In this document: one piece after another, positions 1-5,449 of the stretch | How positions within the stretch are numbered: the stretch's first letter is position 1 | Layout of the letters: each line of letters begins with the position of its first letter | Assembly (NCBI GenBank): GCA_035290345.1 | Contig: DATDUP010000007.1 | Location: 1 to 8,717, forward strand | Length of the DNA stretch: 8,717 bases | Direction of reading: 5' to 3' | Source of the DNA: DATDUP01 sp035290345 | GTDB lineage: Bacteria > Patescibacteriota > Patescibacteriia > Magasanikbacterales > UBA922 | Notes under the pieces: model-generated | The model's input: the letters and a program-made list of their open reading frames with translations, nothing else | Told to the model about the DNA's origin: nothing | Databases searched by the model: none | Program-made: the position numbers and the translations under genes

Positions 1-295
1 TCCTATGAATTTGATTTATCCCGGGGGCAAGATATTAACAATAAAGGAGGAAACGACAGAAGGGCGTATTTTACAAGAGGTGGAGATTAAGACCTTAGAT
101 CAATTGGGAGTGGTAAAAAATTTTTATAATAATCAGGCGAATGATCCGGCCTGGAAATTAACTAGCCAAACGAATGGCGCTTTGGATGTTCGTTATGAGT
201 GTTGGCAGGAAAATAAAAAGTTAATAATGGTAATAACTGGCAATCCGTTTACCAAATTGGTGAAGGTCAGGATCATATATGAACAACTAGAATGA
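1..295 (+). CDS. Hypothetical protein, C-terminal part (likely exported or lipoprotein-like)
   Basis: An open frame runs from the window edge to TGA at 293-295. An ATG at 5 is available, but the frame stays open to base 2 and only four bases precede it, so the true start is probably outside the window. The visible 96 residues have no signal peptide or membrane segment. They begin with an IYPGGKI-like stretch, followed by alternating strands and a NFYNNQ...AWK segment. From memory, this resembles C-terminal domains of small CPR lipoproteins and exported proteins with a YPGAK...FY...GWK pattern, which would place the missing N-terminal anchor upstream. No catalytic motif is visible and I cannot assign a function. 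A hairpin terminator follows 13 nt after the stop, so this is the last gene of its transcript. Confidence 0.6.
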   Translation, partial: PMNLIYPGGKILTIKEETTEGRILQEVEIKTLDQLGVVKNFYNNQANDPAWKLTSQTNGALDVRYECWQENKKLIMVITGNPFTKLVKVRIIYEQLE

Positions 296-307
296 TTAAT
301 AACAATC

Positions 308-333
308 AAACAGGGACAAAACCCTGTTTTTTT
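308..333 (+). terminator. Intrinsic terminator after the first gene
   Basis: An 8-bp stem (AAACAGGG at 308-315 with CCCTGTTT at 322-329) closes a six-base loop. The U-tract spans 327-333. It lies 13 nt after the first gene's stop and overlaps the promoter of the antiporter gene. Confidence 0.85.
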
Positions 334-341
334 GTTATAAT
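313..341 (+). promoter_or_regulatory. Extended -10 promoter of the antiporter gene (probably leaderless mRNA)
   Basis: TATAAT at 336-341 is preceded by TG at 333-334, giving the extended -10 element TGTTATAAT. The -35 position 17 bp upstream is GGGACA (313-318, four of six matches), inside the terminator hairpin. Transcription should start near 347-349, leaving only about 4-6 nt before the ATG at 353. The AAGG just before the ATG is too close to serve as a Shine-Dalgarno site. Confidence 0.7.
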
Positions 342-352
342 GAGGCCAAGGT

Positions 353-2050
353 ATGGCTGATAATATTTTTTTACAAATTAGTGTCTTGTTGGGTATTACC
401 GTGACGATTGCTTTTTTCATGCGTTTGTTAAAGCAACCGTTAGTAGTGGCCTATATCATTGCTGGTTTGGTGGCCGGTCCATTTTTTCTCGGTCTGGCCG
501 AGGGACAAGAAGATTTTTTTGAAACCTTTGCCCGTTTTGGCATTGTTCTTTTGCTTTTTATTGTTGGTCTAAGTCTGAATTTTAATCATTTTCGTCGTCT
601 GGGCCGGTCTGTAATAATCGGTGGCCTGGCCCATTTTTTCATTGTGGTCGGTTTGGGTTTGGCTCTTTTGTTGGTCTATGATTTTAGTCTATTGTCGGCG
701 TTTTTTTTAAGCGTGGCGGTTTCTTTTTCCAGTACCATCATTATTGTTAAGATACTTTCGGATAAAAGAGATTTGGAAACAGTGCACGGGCGTTATTTGG
801 TGGGTATCCTTTTGTTGCAAGATTTGGTGGCGGTTCTAATTTTAGTATTTCTTAATTCCGCCAATACGAATGAGAATAATTTGTTTGCAGCGCTCCTCAC
901 GTTTTTCGGCCGGGGTTTACTCCTTTTTGGCTTCATCGTTTTTATCTCTCGCTATGTATTGCCATTGATTGTAGAACGCATGGCCAAAAGCGGAGAAATG
1001 CTATTCATCTTCACGATTGCCTGGTGTTTTGGTGTAGCTAGTCTGGTTTACTGGGTTGGTTTTTCTTTGGAAATTGGCGCTATCGCCGCTGGTATTTCTT
1101 TGGGTGCCTCAGTGTATCAGCCAGAAATTAGCAGCCGGGTACGGCCCCTTCGTGATTTTTTTCTCGTGATTTTTTTTATTGTCTTAGGCAGCGAATTACA
1201 ATTGGGACAAATCAGCGCCATAATCAAGCCGGCCCTGGCCCTATCCTTATTTGTGTTGATCGTCGATCCTCTGGTTCTTTTTTTACTCATGCGGCGTCTC
1301 AAATATACCCGACGTAGTTCTTTTTTGGCGGGGTTAGCCTCTATTCCGGTAAGTGAATTCGGTTTTATTTTAATTTTTAAAGCCAGGGACTTCGGTTATC
1401 TGCGGGGAGAGGAATTGGCAGTTTTGACTTTTGTCGCCCTTTTTTCCATGGTTGTTTCTTCTTACCTGATTACTTATGGCGAAAAAATATATTTTTGGCT
1501 GTTGCCTTTCTTAACACGGATGGGTCGAGACAAAGAGAATAAAAATCAATTAAATATAGGAGAATACACGGTTTGGGTTTTTGGTTACCATCGCATGGGT
1601 TGGAAGATCTGCGAAGCTTTGGCTGAAAGACGGATTAAATTTGCGGTTGTGGATTATAATCCGGAAGCAGTAGCTCGTCTGAAGCAACGGAACATTCCGG
1701 CTTTTTTTGGGGATGCTGCAGATGTGGAATTTCTCAGCACCTTACCATTAGAGAAGTCTCGTCTGATTATTTCCACTTTACCCGAACCCGATGATCAAAA
1801 GACTTTGATATTACATGTTAGAAATCTGTCCGATCGGCCGATAATTGTTGGTAATCTTTATCATAATCTCTATTTAGATGATTTATACGAGGCCGGGGCT
1901 AACTATGTGATGATGCCGCATCTGTTGGGTGGGCAATGGATGGCCGATATTTTAAAAAATCACGACTGGACTAAGTCCGTGTTTTCTCGGTTGCGTCAAA
2001 CCCAGAAAGAAGAGATGCGGCTACGTTACACTATGGGGACTCATAATTGA
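353..2050 (+). CDS. CPA2/Kef-type cation:proton antiporter with C-terminal RCK (TrkA-N) domain
   Basis: This 565-residue inner-membrane protein should exchange K+ or Na+ for protons across the cytoplasmic membrane. Residues about 1-385 form a long series of hydrophobic helices typical of the Na+/H+ exchanger domain, with the early GLVAGPFFLG segment, a SFSSTIIIVK stretch near 124-133 and the helix QD pair at 156-157. Residues about 405-540 form a Rossmann-like RCK/TrkA-N domain: a beta strand, GYHRMG at 411-416, and an acidic residue D434 ending the second strand. The usual GxGxxG loop has His at the second Gly (H413), so nucleotide binding may differ from KefC. A full RCK-C domain is absent. 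The ATG at 353 fits a promoter ending 11 nt upstream. The TGA stop lies inside the -35 element of the following tRNA promoter, and there is no terminator between them. Ion specificity cannot be told from sequence. Confidence 0.9.
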   Translation: MADNIFLQISVLLGITVTIAFFMRLLKQPLVVAYIIAGLVAGPFFLGLAEGQEDFFETFARFGIVLLLFIVGLSLNFNHFRRLGRSVIIGGLAHFFIVVGLGLALLLVYDFSLLSAFFLSVAVSFSSTIIIVKILSDKRDLETVHGRYLVGILLLQDLVAVLILVFLNSANTNENNLFAALLTFFGRGLLLFGFIVFISRYVLPLIVERMAKSGEMLFIFTIAWCFGVASLVYWVGFSLEIGAIAAGISLGASVYQPEISSRVRPLRDFFLVIFFIVLGSELQLGQISAIIKPALALSLFVLIVDPLVLFLLMRRLKYTRRSSFLAGLASIPVSEFGFILIFKARDFGYLRGEELAVLTFVALFSMVVSSYLITYGEKIYFWLLPFLTRMGRDKENKNQLNIGEYTVWVFGYHRMGWKICEALAERRIKFAVVDYNPEAVARLKQRNIPAFFGDAADVEFLSTLPLEKSRLIISTLPEPDDQKTLILHVRNLSDRPIIVGNLYHNLYLDDLYEAGANYVMMPHLLGGQWMADILKNHDWTKSVFSRLRQTQKEEMRLRYTMGTHN

Positions 2051-2075
2051 CAAAGAGGGTGGAGATTGTTATAAT
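2047..2075 (+). promoter_or_regulatory. Consensus promoter of the tRNA-Ala/Phe/Pro/Gly unit
   Basis: The -35 is a perfect TTGACA (2047-2052) and the -10 a perfect TATAAT (2070-2075), with 17-bp spacing and an extended TG at 2067-2068. The -35 overlaps the TGA stop (2048-2050) of the antiporter gene. The start is expected near 2082, about 10 nt before tRNA-Ala. Confidence 0.92.
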
Positions 2076-2091
2076 TTGCTCACCCTAGAAA

Positions 2092-2165
2092 GGGCCCGTG
2101 GCTCAGCTGGCTAGAGCACTTGCTTTGCAAGCAGGGGGTCAGGAGTTCGAATCTCCTCGGGTCCA
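2092..2165 (+). tRNA. tRNA-Ala (anticodon TGC)
   Basis: Complete 74-nt cloverleaf. The acceptor stem is 2092-2098 with 2158-2164, the anticodon TGC is at 2126-2128 in loop TTTGCAA, and the T-loop is TTCGAAT. The acceptor stem carries the G3-U70 wobble (2094 with 2162), the main alanine identity element. The discriminator is A2165 and no CCA is encoded. First gene of a four-tRNA unit. Confidence 0.97.
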
Positions 2166-2171
2166 CGTTAA

Positions 2172-2243
2172 GCCGAGGTAGCTCAGTGGTAGAGCAGAGG
2201 ACTGAAAATCCTCGTGTCGTGAGTTCAATTCTCACCCTCGGCA
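2172..2243 (+). tRNA. tRNA-Phe (anticodon GAA)
   Basis: Complete 72-nt cloverleaf with acceptor 2172-2178 paired to 2236-2242, anticodon loop CTGAAAA and GAA at 2204-2206. The T-loop is TTCAATT, with A at position 57. The D-loop is short (7 nt). Discriminator A2243, no encoded CCA. It starts 6 nt after tRNA-Ala. Confidence 0.96.
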
Positions 2244-2277
2244 CTTGGGTTGAGATGAAGGAGTAAAGAAAAGGATA

Positions 2278-2352
2278 CGGAGTGTAGCTCAGTTGGCTTA
2301 GAGCACTTGCTTTGGGAGCAAGGGGTCGAAGGTTCAAGTCCTTTCACTCCGA
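2278..2352 (+). tRNA. tRNA-Pro (anticodon TGG)
   Basis: Complete 75-nt cloverleaf with acceptor CGGAGTG (2278-2284) paired to 2345-2351. The C1-G72 pair is typical of bacterial tRNA-Pro. The anticodon TGG is at 2313-2315 in loop TTTGGGA. The T-stem has one G-U pair. Discriminator A2352, no encoded CCA. A 34-nt purine-rich spacer separates it from tRNA-Phe. Confidence 0.96.
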
Positions 2353-2362
2353 CGGGTCAATT

Positions 2363-2434
2363 GCGGACGTCGTATAATGGTTATTATGTCGGCCTTCCAA
2401 GCCGAGGATGCCGGTTCGATTCCGGTCGTCCGCT
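2363..2434 (+). tRNA. tRNA-Gly (anticodon TCC)
   Basis: Complete 72-nt cloverleaf with acceptor 2363-2369 paired to 2427-2433. The anticodon TCC is at 2396-2398 in loop CTTCCAA. The D-arm sequence GTATAATGG is characteristic of bacterial tRNA-Gly(UCC), and U73 (2434) is the usual glycine discriminator. No CCA is encoded. Last gene of the first tRNA unit; the next promoter begins 7 nt later and no terminator is seen between. Confidence 0.96.
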
Positions 2435-2441
2435 CATTGGA

Positions 2442-2469
2442 TTGACGAAAAAGATGGGTCTGTTATAAT
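2442..2469 (+). promoter_or_regulatory. Promoter of the tRNA-fMet/Gly(GCC) unit
   Basis: TTGACG at 2442-2447 (five of six) is separated by 16 bp from a perfect TATAAT at 2464-2469. TG at 2461-2462 makes an extended -10. The start is expected near 2476, about 10 nt before the initiator tRNA. Confidence 0.9.
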
Positions 2470-2485
2470 GAAAAACAAGCTAGAT

Positions 2486-2558
2486 AGCGGGGTAGAGCAA
2501 TTGGCAGCTCGCTGGGCCCATAACCCAGAGGTTCCCGGTTCAAGTCCGGGCTCCGCAA
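2486..2558 (+). tRNA. Initiator tRNA-fMet (anticodon CAT) with C33
   Basis: Complete 73-nt cloverleaf with anticodon CAT at 2519-2521. Initiator marks are present: three consecutive G-C pairs at the base of the anticodon stem (GGG 2514-2516 with CCC 2524-2526), A11-U24 in the D-stem (A2496 with T2509), and an unpaired 1-72 position. The mismatch is A1-A72 (2486 and 2557), not the usual bacterial C1-A72. The anticodon loop reads CCCATAA, so the almost universal U33 is replaced by C (2518). Discriminator A2558, no encoded CCA. It is first in its own transcript, ahead of tRNA-Gly(GCC). Confidence 0.95.
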
Positions 2559-2564
2559 CAAGAC

Positions 2565-2638
2565 GCGGTAGTAGTTCAGTTGGCTAGAACGTCTCCTTGC
2601 CAAGGAGAAGGTCGCCGGTTCGAATCCGGTCTGCCGCT
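2565..2638 (+). tRNA. tRNA-Gly (anticodon GCC)
   Basis: Complete 74-nt cloverleaf with acceptor 2565-2571 paired to 2631-2637 (one U-G pair). The anticodon GCC is at 2599-2601 in loop TTGCCAA, and the T-loop is TTCGAAT. U73 (2638) fits glycine, and no CCA is encoded. With the TCC isoacceptor at 2363 it covers the glycine codons. The trailer to 2696 can form two small hairpins (2641-2656 and 2660-2686) before the terminator. Confidence 0.96.
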
Positions 2639-2696
2639 CGGTCGCAATTAGGCGACAAAGCAAGGTATTAACTAAACGTCCCTTGCTGTATGGCAG

Positions 2697-2720
2697 AAAA
2701 CCCCGCGCCCGCGGGGTTTT
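2697..2720 (+). terminator. Strong intrinsic terminator of the tRNA cluster
   Basis: The stem AAAACCCCGC (2697-2706) pairs with GCGGGGTTTT (2711-2720) around a GCCC loop: six G-C pairs extended by four A-U pairs, with a T-run at 2717-2720. It ends 13 nt before epmA, so epmA needs read-through or a promoter overlapping this hairpin. Confidence 0.9.
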
Positions 2721-2733
2721 CTAATACTATTTT

Positions 2734-3720
2734 ATGGATCAGCTTAATCATTTATTTAATCATCGACAGGATTTAGATTTTCGTTATAAAAATATTCGAA
2801 TCATCCGAGAAATTTTTTGGCAATGGGGTTTTACCGAGGTAGATGTCCCCCAAATCATTCGTTTGCCTGGTCAAGAACCATATCTTTCACCGGTCCCGGT
2901 TTCTCTCCACAATGAAAGGGGCGGTGAATATTTTGGATATTTACATACTTCCCCTGAATATTGTTTAAAGAAAATGTTGGCTGCGGGTTGGGGCTCGATT
3001 TTTTATCTCGGCAAATGTTTCCGTGATCAAGAAAGTTTCGGCGGGGGGCATAATCCCGAATTCACCATGCTGGAATGGTATCGCCCCCAAGCTGATTTTT
3101 ACCAATTGATGGAAGATGTGTCTGCTTTGGTGAACACCTTGGCGACCCGAGTTGGCCGTCAGTCCTGGCCAGTGCGCCGGGTCTTTATGCGAGAGCTATG
3201 GCAAGAATTTTTACAAGTAGATTTGGACCAATTACTCACCCCCCAAAGTCTTTTACCGGTATGTCAGTCTTTGGGTCAGCCAGCCTCAGCCACTGAACCT
3301 TATGAGGATCTTTTTTTTCGAATTTTTTTAAATTTTATTGAACCTAAATTGCCTAAAAATGAATTGACGATAATCCATCACTATCCTTTGGCCCTAGCTT
3401 CGTTAGCTCGAGAGTCAACTGTATATCCGGGCTATGCCGAGAGATTTGAAGCTTACTTGGGTGGTTGGGAATTGGCCAATGCCTTTTCTGAACTCATTGA
3501 TCCAAAGGAACAAAAAAGACGATTAGAGGAAGAGAGAGAAATACGAAAAAAAACTGGCCGGGTAGTCTATGATTTGGATACCGAATTCATCGAAGCCCTA
3601 GAAGTTGGTTTGCCTCCTACCGCAGGTATTGCTTTGGGCGTGGACCGGTTAATCATGGCTTTGCGTGGTTGCCAAAATATTGATGATGTGTTAACATTAC
3701 CAGCGTCTAAATTATTTTAA
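2734..3720 (+). CDS. epmA: EF-P--lysine ligase EpmA (PoxA/GenX, LysRS-like)
   Basis: EpmA is a cytoplasmic paralogue of class II lysyl-tRNA synthetase. It activates (R)-beta-lysine, or lysine poorly, with ATP and attaches it to a conserved EF-P lysine. The 328 residues match the usual length of about 325 and contain only the catalytic core, without the N-terminal OB-fold anticodon domain of a true LysRS. Class II motif 2 is visible as FRDQE (96-100) followed by HNPEFTMLEWY (106-116), and motif 3 as GIALGVDRL (298-306). HTSPEY (71-76) and ERFEAYLGGWELANAF (236-251) are also family signatures. The substrate efp starts 8 nt downstream, which strongly supports the assignment. No Shine-Dalgarno precedes the ATG. 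A possible -10 (TCTAAT, 2720-2725) sits 8 nt upstream but has no convincing -35. The beta-lysine-making aminomutase EpmB is not in the window. Confidence 0.93.
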   Translation: MDQLNHLFNHRQDLDFRYKNIRIIREIFWQWGFTEVDVPQIIRLPGQEPYLSPVPVSLHNERGGEYFGYLHTSPEYCLKKMLAAGWGSIFYLGKCFRDQESFGGGHNPEFTMLEWYRPQADFYQLMEDVSALVNTLATRVGRQSWPVRRVFMRELWQEFLQVDLDQLLTPQSLLPVCQSLGQPASATEPYEDLFFRIFLNFIEPKLPKNELTIIHHYPLALASLARESTVYPGYAERFEAYLGGWELANAFSELIDPKEQKRRLEEEREIRKKTGRVVYDLDTEFIEALEVGLPPTAGIALGVDRLIMALRGCQNIDDVLTLPASKLF

Positions 3721-3728
3721 TTATATTT

Positions 3729-4292
3729 ATGGGAGACACGACTGATATTCGCAAAGGCGCGGTCATTCGTCATCAAAATGAGCTATATGTGGTGGCTGGT
3801 TTTCAGTTTATCAACCCTGGGAAGGGACAAGCCTTTACGCGCACCAAAATGAAGAACATCAATAGTGGCAAGTCTATTGAGTTGACTTATAAGAGTGGAG
3901 AAAACGTGGAGGTGGTATCAGTTTCTTATGAAAATTTACAATACCTTTATAAAAGCGGCGACTTTTATTCTTTCATGAATAAACAAAGTTATGAGACTGT
4001 TGAGGTTTCAGCCGACGTACTAGGAGAAGATGCTAAATATCTTAAAGACGGCCTAGAAGTAATTGGGGCGATGTATGAAGGCAATGTCGTGGCCATCCAA
4101 TTGCCTAAAAAGATCCAGTATCAGGTGGCGGAAGCGCCACCCGCGGTAAAAGGAGATACAGCTTCTGGTAATGTGACCAAGGAAGTGGGGTTGGACAATG
4201 GCTTAAAGATTCAGGCACCCATTTTTATCAAAGAAGGTGAACAAATCCTGGTAAACACAGAGACGGGCGAGTATAGTGGTCGGGTCCAATAA
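3729..4292 (+). CDS. efp: Translation elongation factor P
   Basis: EF-P binds between the ribosomal P and E sites and relieves stalling at polyproline stretches. The 187-residue length is normal for three beta-barrel domains: the N-terminal KOW-like domain (about 1-65), the central OB domain (about 66-128) and the C-terminal OB domain (about 130-187). The modification loop reads INPGKGQAF with the acceptor lysine at K32, matching E. coli K34 rather than the arginine used by rhamnosylated EF-Ps. The C-terminal signature region at 141-171 (KGDTASGNVTKEV...) is intact. It lies 8 nt after epmA and is probably co-transcribed with it. No Shine-Dalgarno is present; the upstream bases are almost all A and T. 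The convergent terminator at 4304-4331 follows. Confidence 0.97.
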   Translation: MGDTTDIRKGAVIRHQNELYVVAGFQFINPGKGQAFTRTKMKNINSGKSIELTYKSGENVEVVSVSYENLQYLYKSGDFYSFMNKQSYETVEVSADVLGEDAKYLKDGLEVIGAMYEGNVVAIQLPKKIQYQVAEAPPAVKGDTASGNVTKEVGLDNGLKIQAPIFIKEGEQILVNTETGEYSGRVQ

Positions 4293-4303
4293 TCAAAGTA
4301 GAC

Positions 4304-4331
4304 AAAAACACCCCGGGAACGGGGTGTTTGG
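4304..4331. terminator. Bidirectional terminator between efp and the DUF1294 gene
   Basis: AAACACCCCG (4306-4315) pairs with CGGGGTGTTT (4320-4329) around a GGAA (GNRA-type) tetraloop. On the minus strand it is followed by five U residues, on the plus strand only by UUU. It therefore fits the minus-strand operon best and also serves efp. It ends next to the minus-strand stop codon at 4332-4334. Confidence 0.88.
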
Positions 4332-4628
4332 TTATCGTAGCCAAGTGAATAAAAGAAAAAGTTGAAGACAGAGGATAATAATGAGAATGGACTGGAAGGA
4401 ATTTTTGCTAGTTTTATGACGAAAAAAATACATGGCGGCCAAAGCTCCAGGGGAACCGCCCAATAAGCAAAGGAGCCAAAGAGTATTTTCGGGAATACGG
4501 CGCGAAGAAATCTGGGCTTTTAGTTTGTCAAAGCCAAAATAAAAAAAAGTGAGCAAATTTATTGCCACTAGGTAAATTAAGAAGAGGTGTCCGGATAGAG
4601 AAAATGACGACCAGGTTTCGGCGATCAT
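4332..4628 (-). CDS. DUF1294 family small membrane protein
   Basis: A 98-residue protein with the DUF1294 pattern: a first hydrophobic helix (about 15-33), DK at 34-35, RIPE at 44-47, a glycine-rich LLGGSPGALAAM at 55-66, RHKT at 70-73 with F78, and a final hydrophobic helix (about 79-97). Three membrane segments are likely. The biochemical role of DUF1294 proteins is unknown, and in other bacteria some are fused to cold-shock domains; none is seen here. The ATG lies 3 nt after the TAG of the PH-domain gene with no Shine-Dalgarno, so translation is probably coupled. It is the last gene of the ruvB operon, directly before the bidirectional terminator. Confidence 0.85.
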   Translation of the reverse strand: MIAETWSSFSLSGHLFLIYLVAINLLTFFYFGFDKLKAQISSRRIPENTLWLLCLLGGSPGALAAMYFFRHKTSKNSFQSILIIILCLQLFLLFTWLR

Positions 4629-4631
4629 AAG

Positions 4632-5174
4632 CTACGAACTATGGTGGTGTTTACGGTCATCTTCTGATAGTTGAATCAGAGCGCGGCGAATTTCGTTTGG
4701 TCGGGCCACATCATAGAAAACGACATGGATGTTGCTAGAGGCGGTTTTGACTGTAATATTACCGAATTGAAAAATAGTCCGGAAAAAACCATGAACATCT
4801 ACGGTCACATCCTGAACGCGATAAAGGTCAACTTCAGAAACAGTGCGGGAAAACAGCCCGTGTTGTTCAATGTCCACGATTCGATCATTGGTGATGATCC
4901 AGAGATCTAAATAAAAATCTACAAATTGGGCGTAAAGAAACAAACAAAGGGAAAGATAGTAGGCACTGCAAAGTAAAACGAAAATCGCCAGTAGAGGGTG
5001 TCCAGAGGCCAAAACTACCGGAAACAAGCTGGTGATGATTAAATAAACAGCCAGGGGAAGGAGAAAGAGAATGATGAAAACCGCTAGCGTGGGTAAAAAG
5101 GTGAGAGGATGTCGGCGTAGTAGATATTCTATCTTTTCGTATGATTTCTGTTTGATTAAGGAGGCGACTCCCAT
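4632..5174 (-). CDS. Membrane-anchored bacterial PH-domain protein
   Basis: A 180-residue protein with two hydrophobic helices (about 26-47 and 60-84), then a cytoplasmic domain (about 86-168) that reads like a bacterial PH (bPH2/YdbS-like) domain. Typical elements are DLWIITNDRIVDIEQHGLFS, the VDLYRVQDVTVDVHGFF segment and FGNITVKTAS. The tail is charged and histidine-rich (HHHSS). Such proteins are common in CPR genomes, but their ligands are not known to me. It starts 2 nt after the stop of the small membrane gene and ends 3 nt before the DUF1294 start, so it belongs to the same operon. No Shine-Dalgarno precedes the ATG. Confidence 0.85.
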   Translation of the reverse strand: MGVASLIKQKSYEKIEYLLRRHPLTFLPTLAVFIILFLLPLAVYLIITSLFPVVLASGHPLLAIFVLLCSAYYLSLCLFLYAQFVDFYLDLWIITNDRIVDIEQHGLFSRTVSEVDLYRVQDVTVDVHGFFRTIFQFGNITVKTASSNIHVVFYDVARPNEIRRALIQLSEDDRKHHHSS

Positions 5175-5176
5175 AG

Positions 5177-5440
5177 TTAGAAAATAAAAATATTTTGGAG
5201 CCAGGCACTGTCAAAGATCGTTAGGGCCGAGCTCCAATTAACAGTTATGCAGAATTGCCAAGTGAAGAATAATGTCAGGACGGTGATGGCTAACAGGACG
5301 ACGGTGATGATGAAACTGGCCAAGGTAAAAGAGGCGGTCATGACAATGTGGTAAATGTTCATGATGGAAAAAGCTACAAAGATAGTGAGAAAGAACAAAT
5401 AGGCAAAGAGGAAGATGTACAAGGGAATGGTGATTACCAT
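5177..5440 (-). CDS. Small two-helix membrane protein of unknown function
   Basis: An 87-residue, very hydrophobic protein. Helix one spans about 3-27 (IPLYIFLFAYLFFLTIFVAF) and helix two about 38-62, ending in a TWQF motif. The NIYHIV segment between them is the most distinctive piece and, from memory, recurs in short CPR hypothetical proteins next to PH-domain genes. No catalytic residues are seen, so it may be a structural partner of the PH protein. The ATG is 9 nt after the ruvB stop and the TAA is 2 nt before the PH gene start. No Shine-Dalgarno is present. The tight spacing on both sides argues that this is a real gene. Confidence 0.75.
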   Translation of the reverse strand: MVITIPLYIFLFAYLFFLTIFVAFSIMNIYHIVMTASFTLASFIITVVLLAITVLTLFFTWQFCITVNWSSALTIFDSAWLQNIFIF

Positions 5441-5449
5441 AGGGGATGT

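Noticed and set aside
5..2050. Possible alternative code with UGA read as glycine, as in some CPR lineages
   Set aside because: Two genes end in TGA, one followed directly by a terminator and the other with its TGA inside a tRNA promoter. No in-frame TGA interrupts a gene, and the two glycine tRNAs have anticodons TCC and GCC, not TCA.
2080..2663. Minus-strand open frames across the tRNA cluster (85 and 66 codons)
   Set aside because: They are antisense to six well-formed tRNA genes, and their PRVRIELTT-like text is the typical false translation of tRNA T-arms.
2641..2686. Small RNA after tRNA-Gly(GCC)
   Set aside because: The two weak hairpins (5 and 6 bp) have no promoter of their own and are more simply the tRNA 3' trailer.
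3691..3728. Separate promoter for efp inside the end of epmA
   Set aside because: TTAACA and TTTAAT are present but with 19-bp spacing in very A/T-rich sequence; co-transcription with epmA explains the layout better.
4671..5214. Open frames in other frames over the PH-domain gene
   Set aside because: They overlap a recognisable PH-domain gene on the minus strand and lack any family features.
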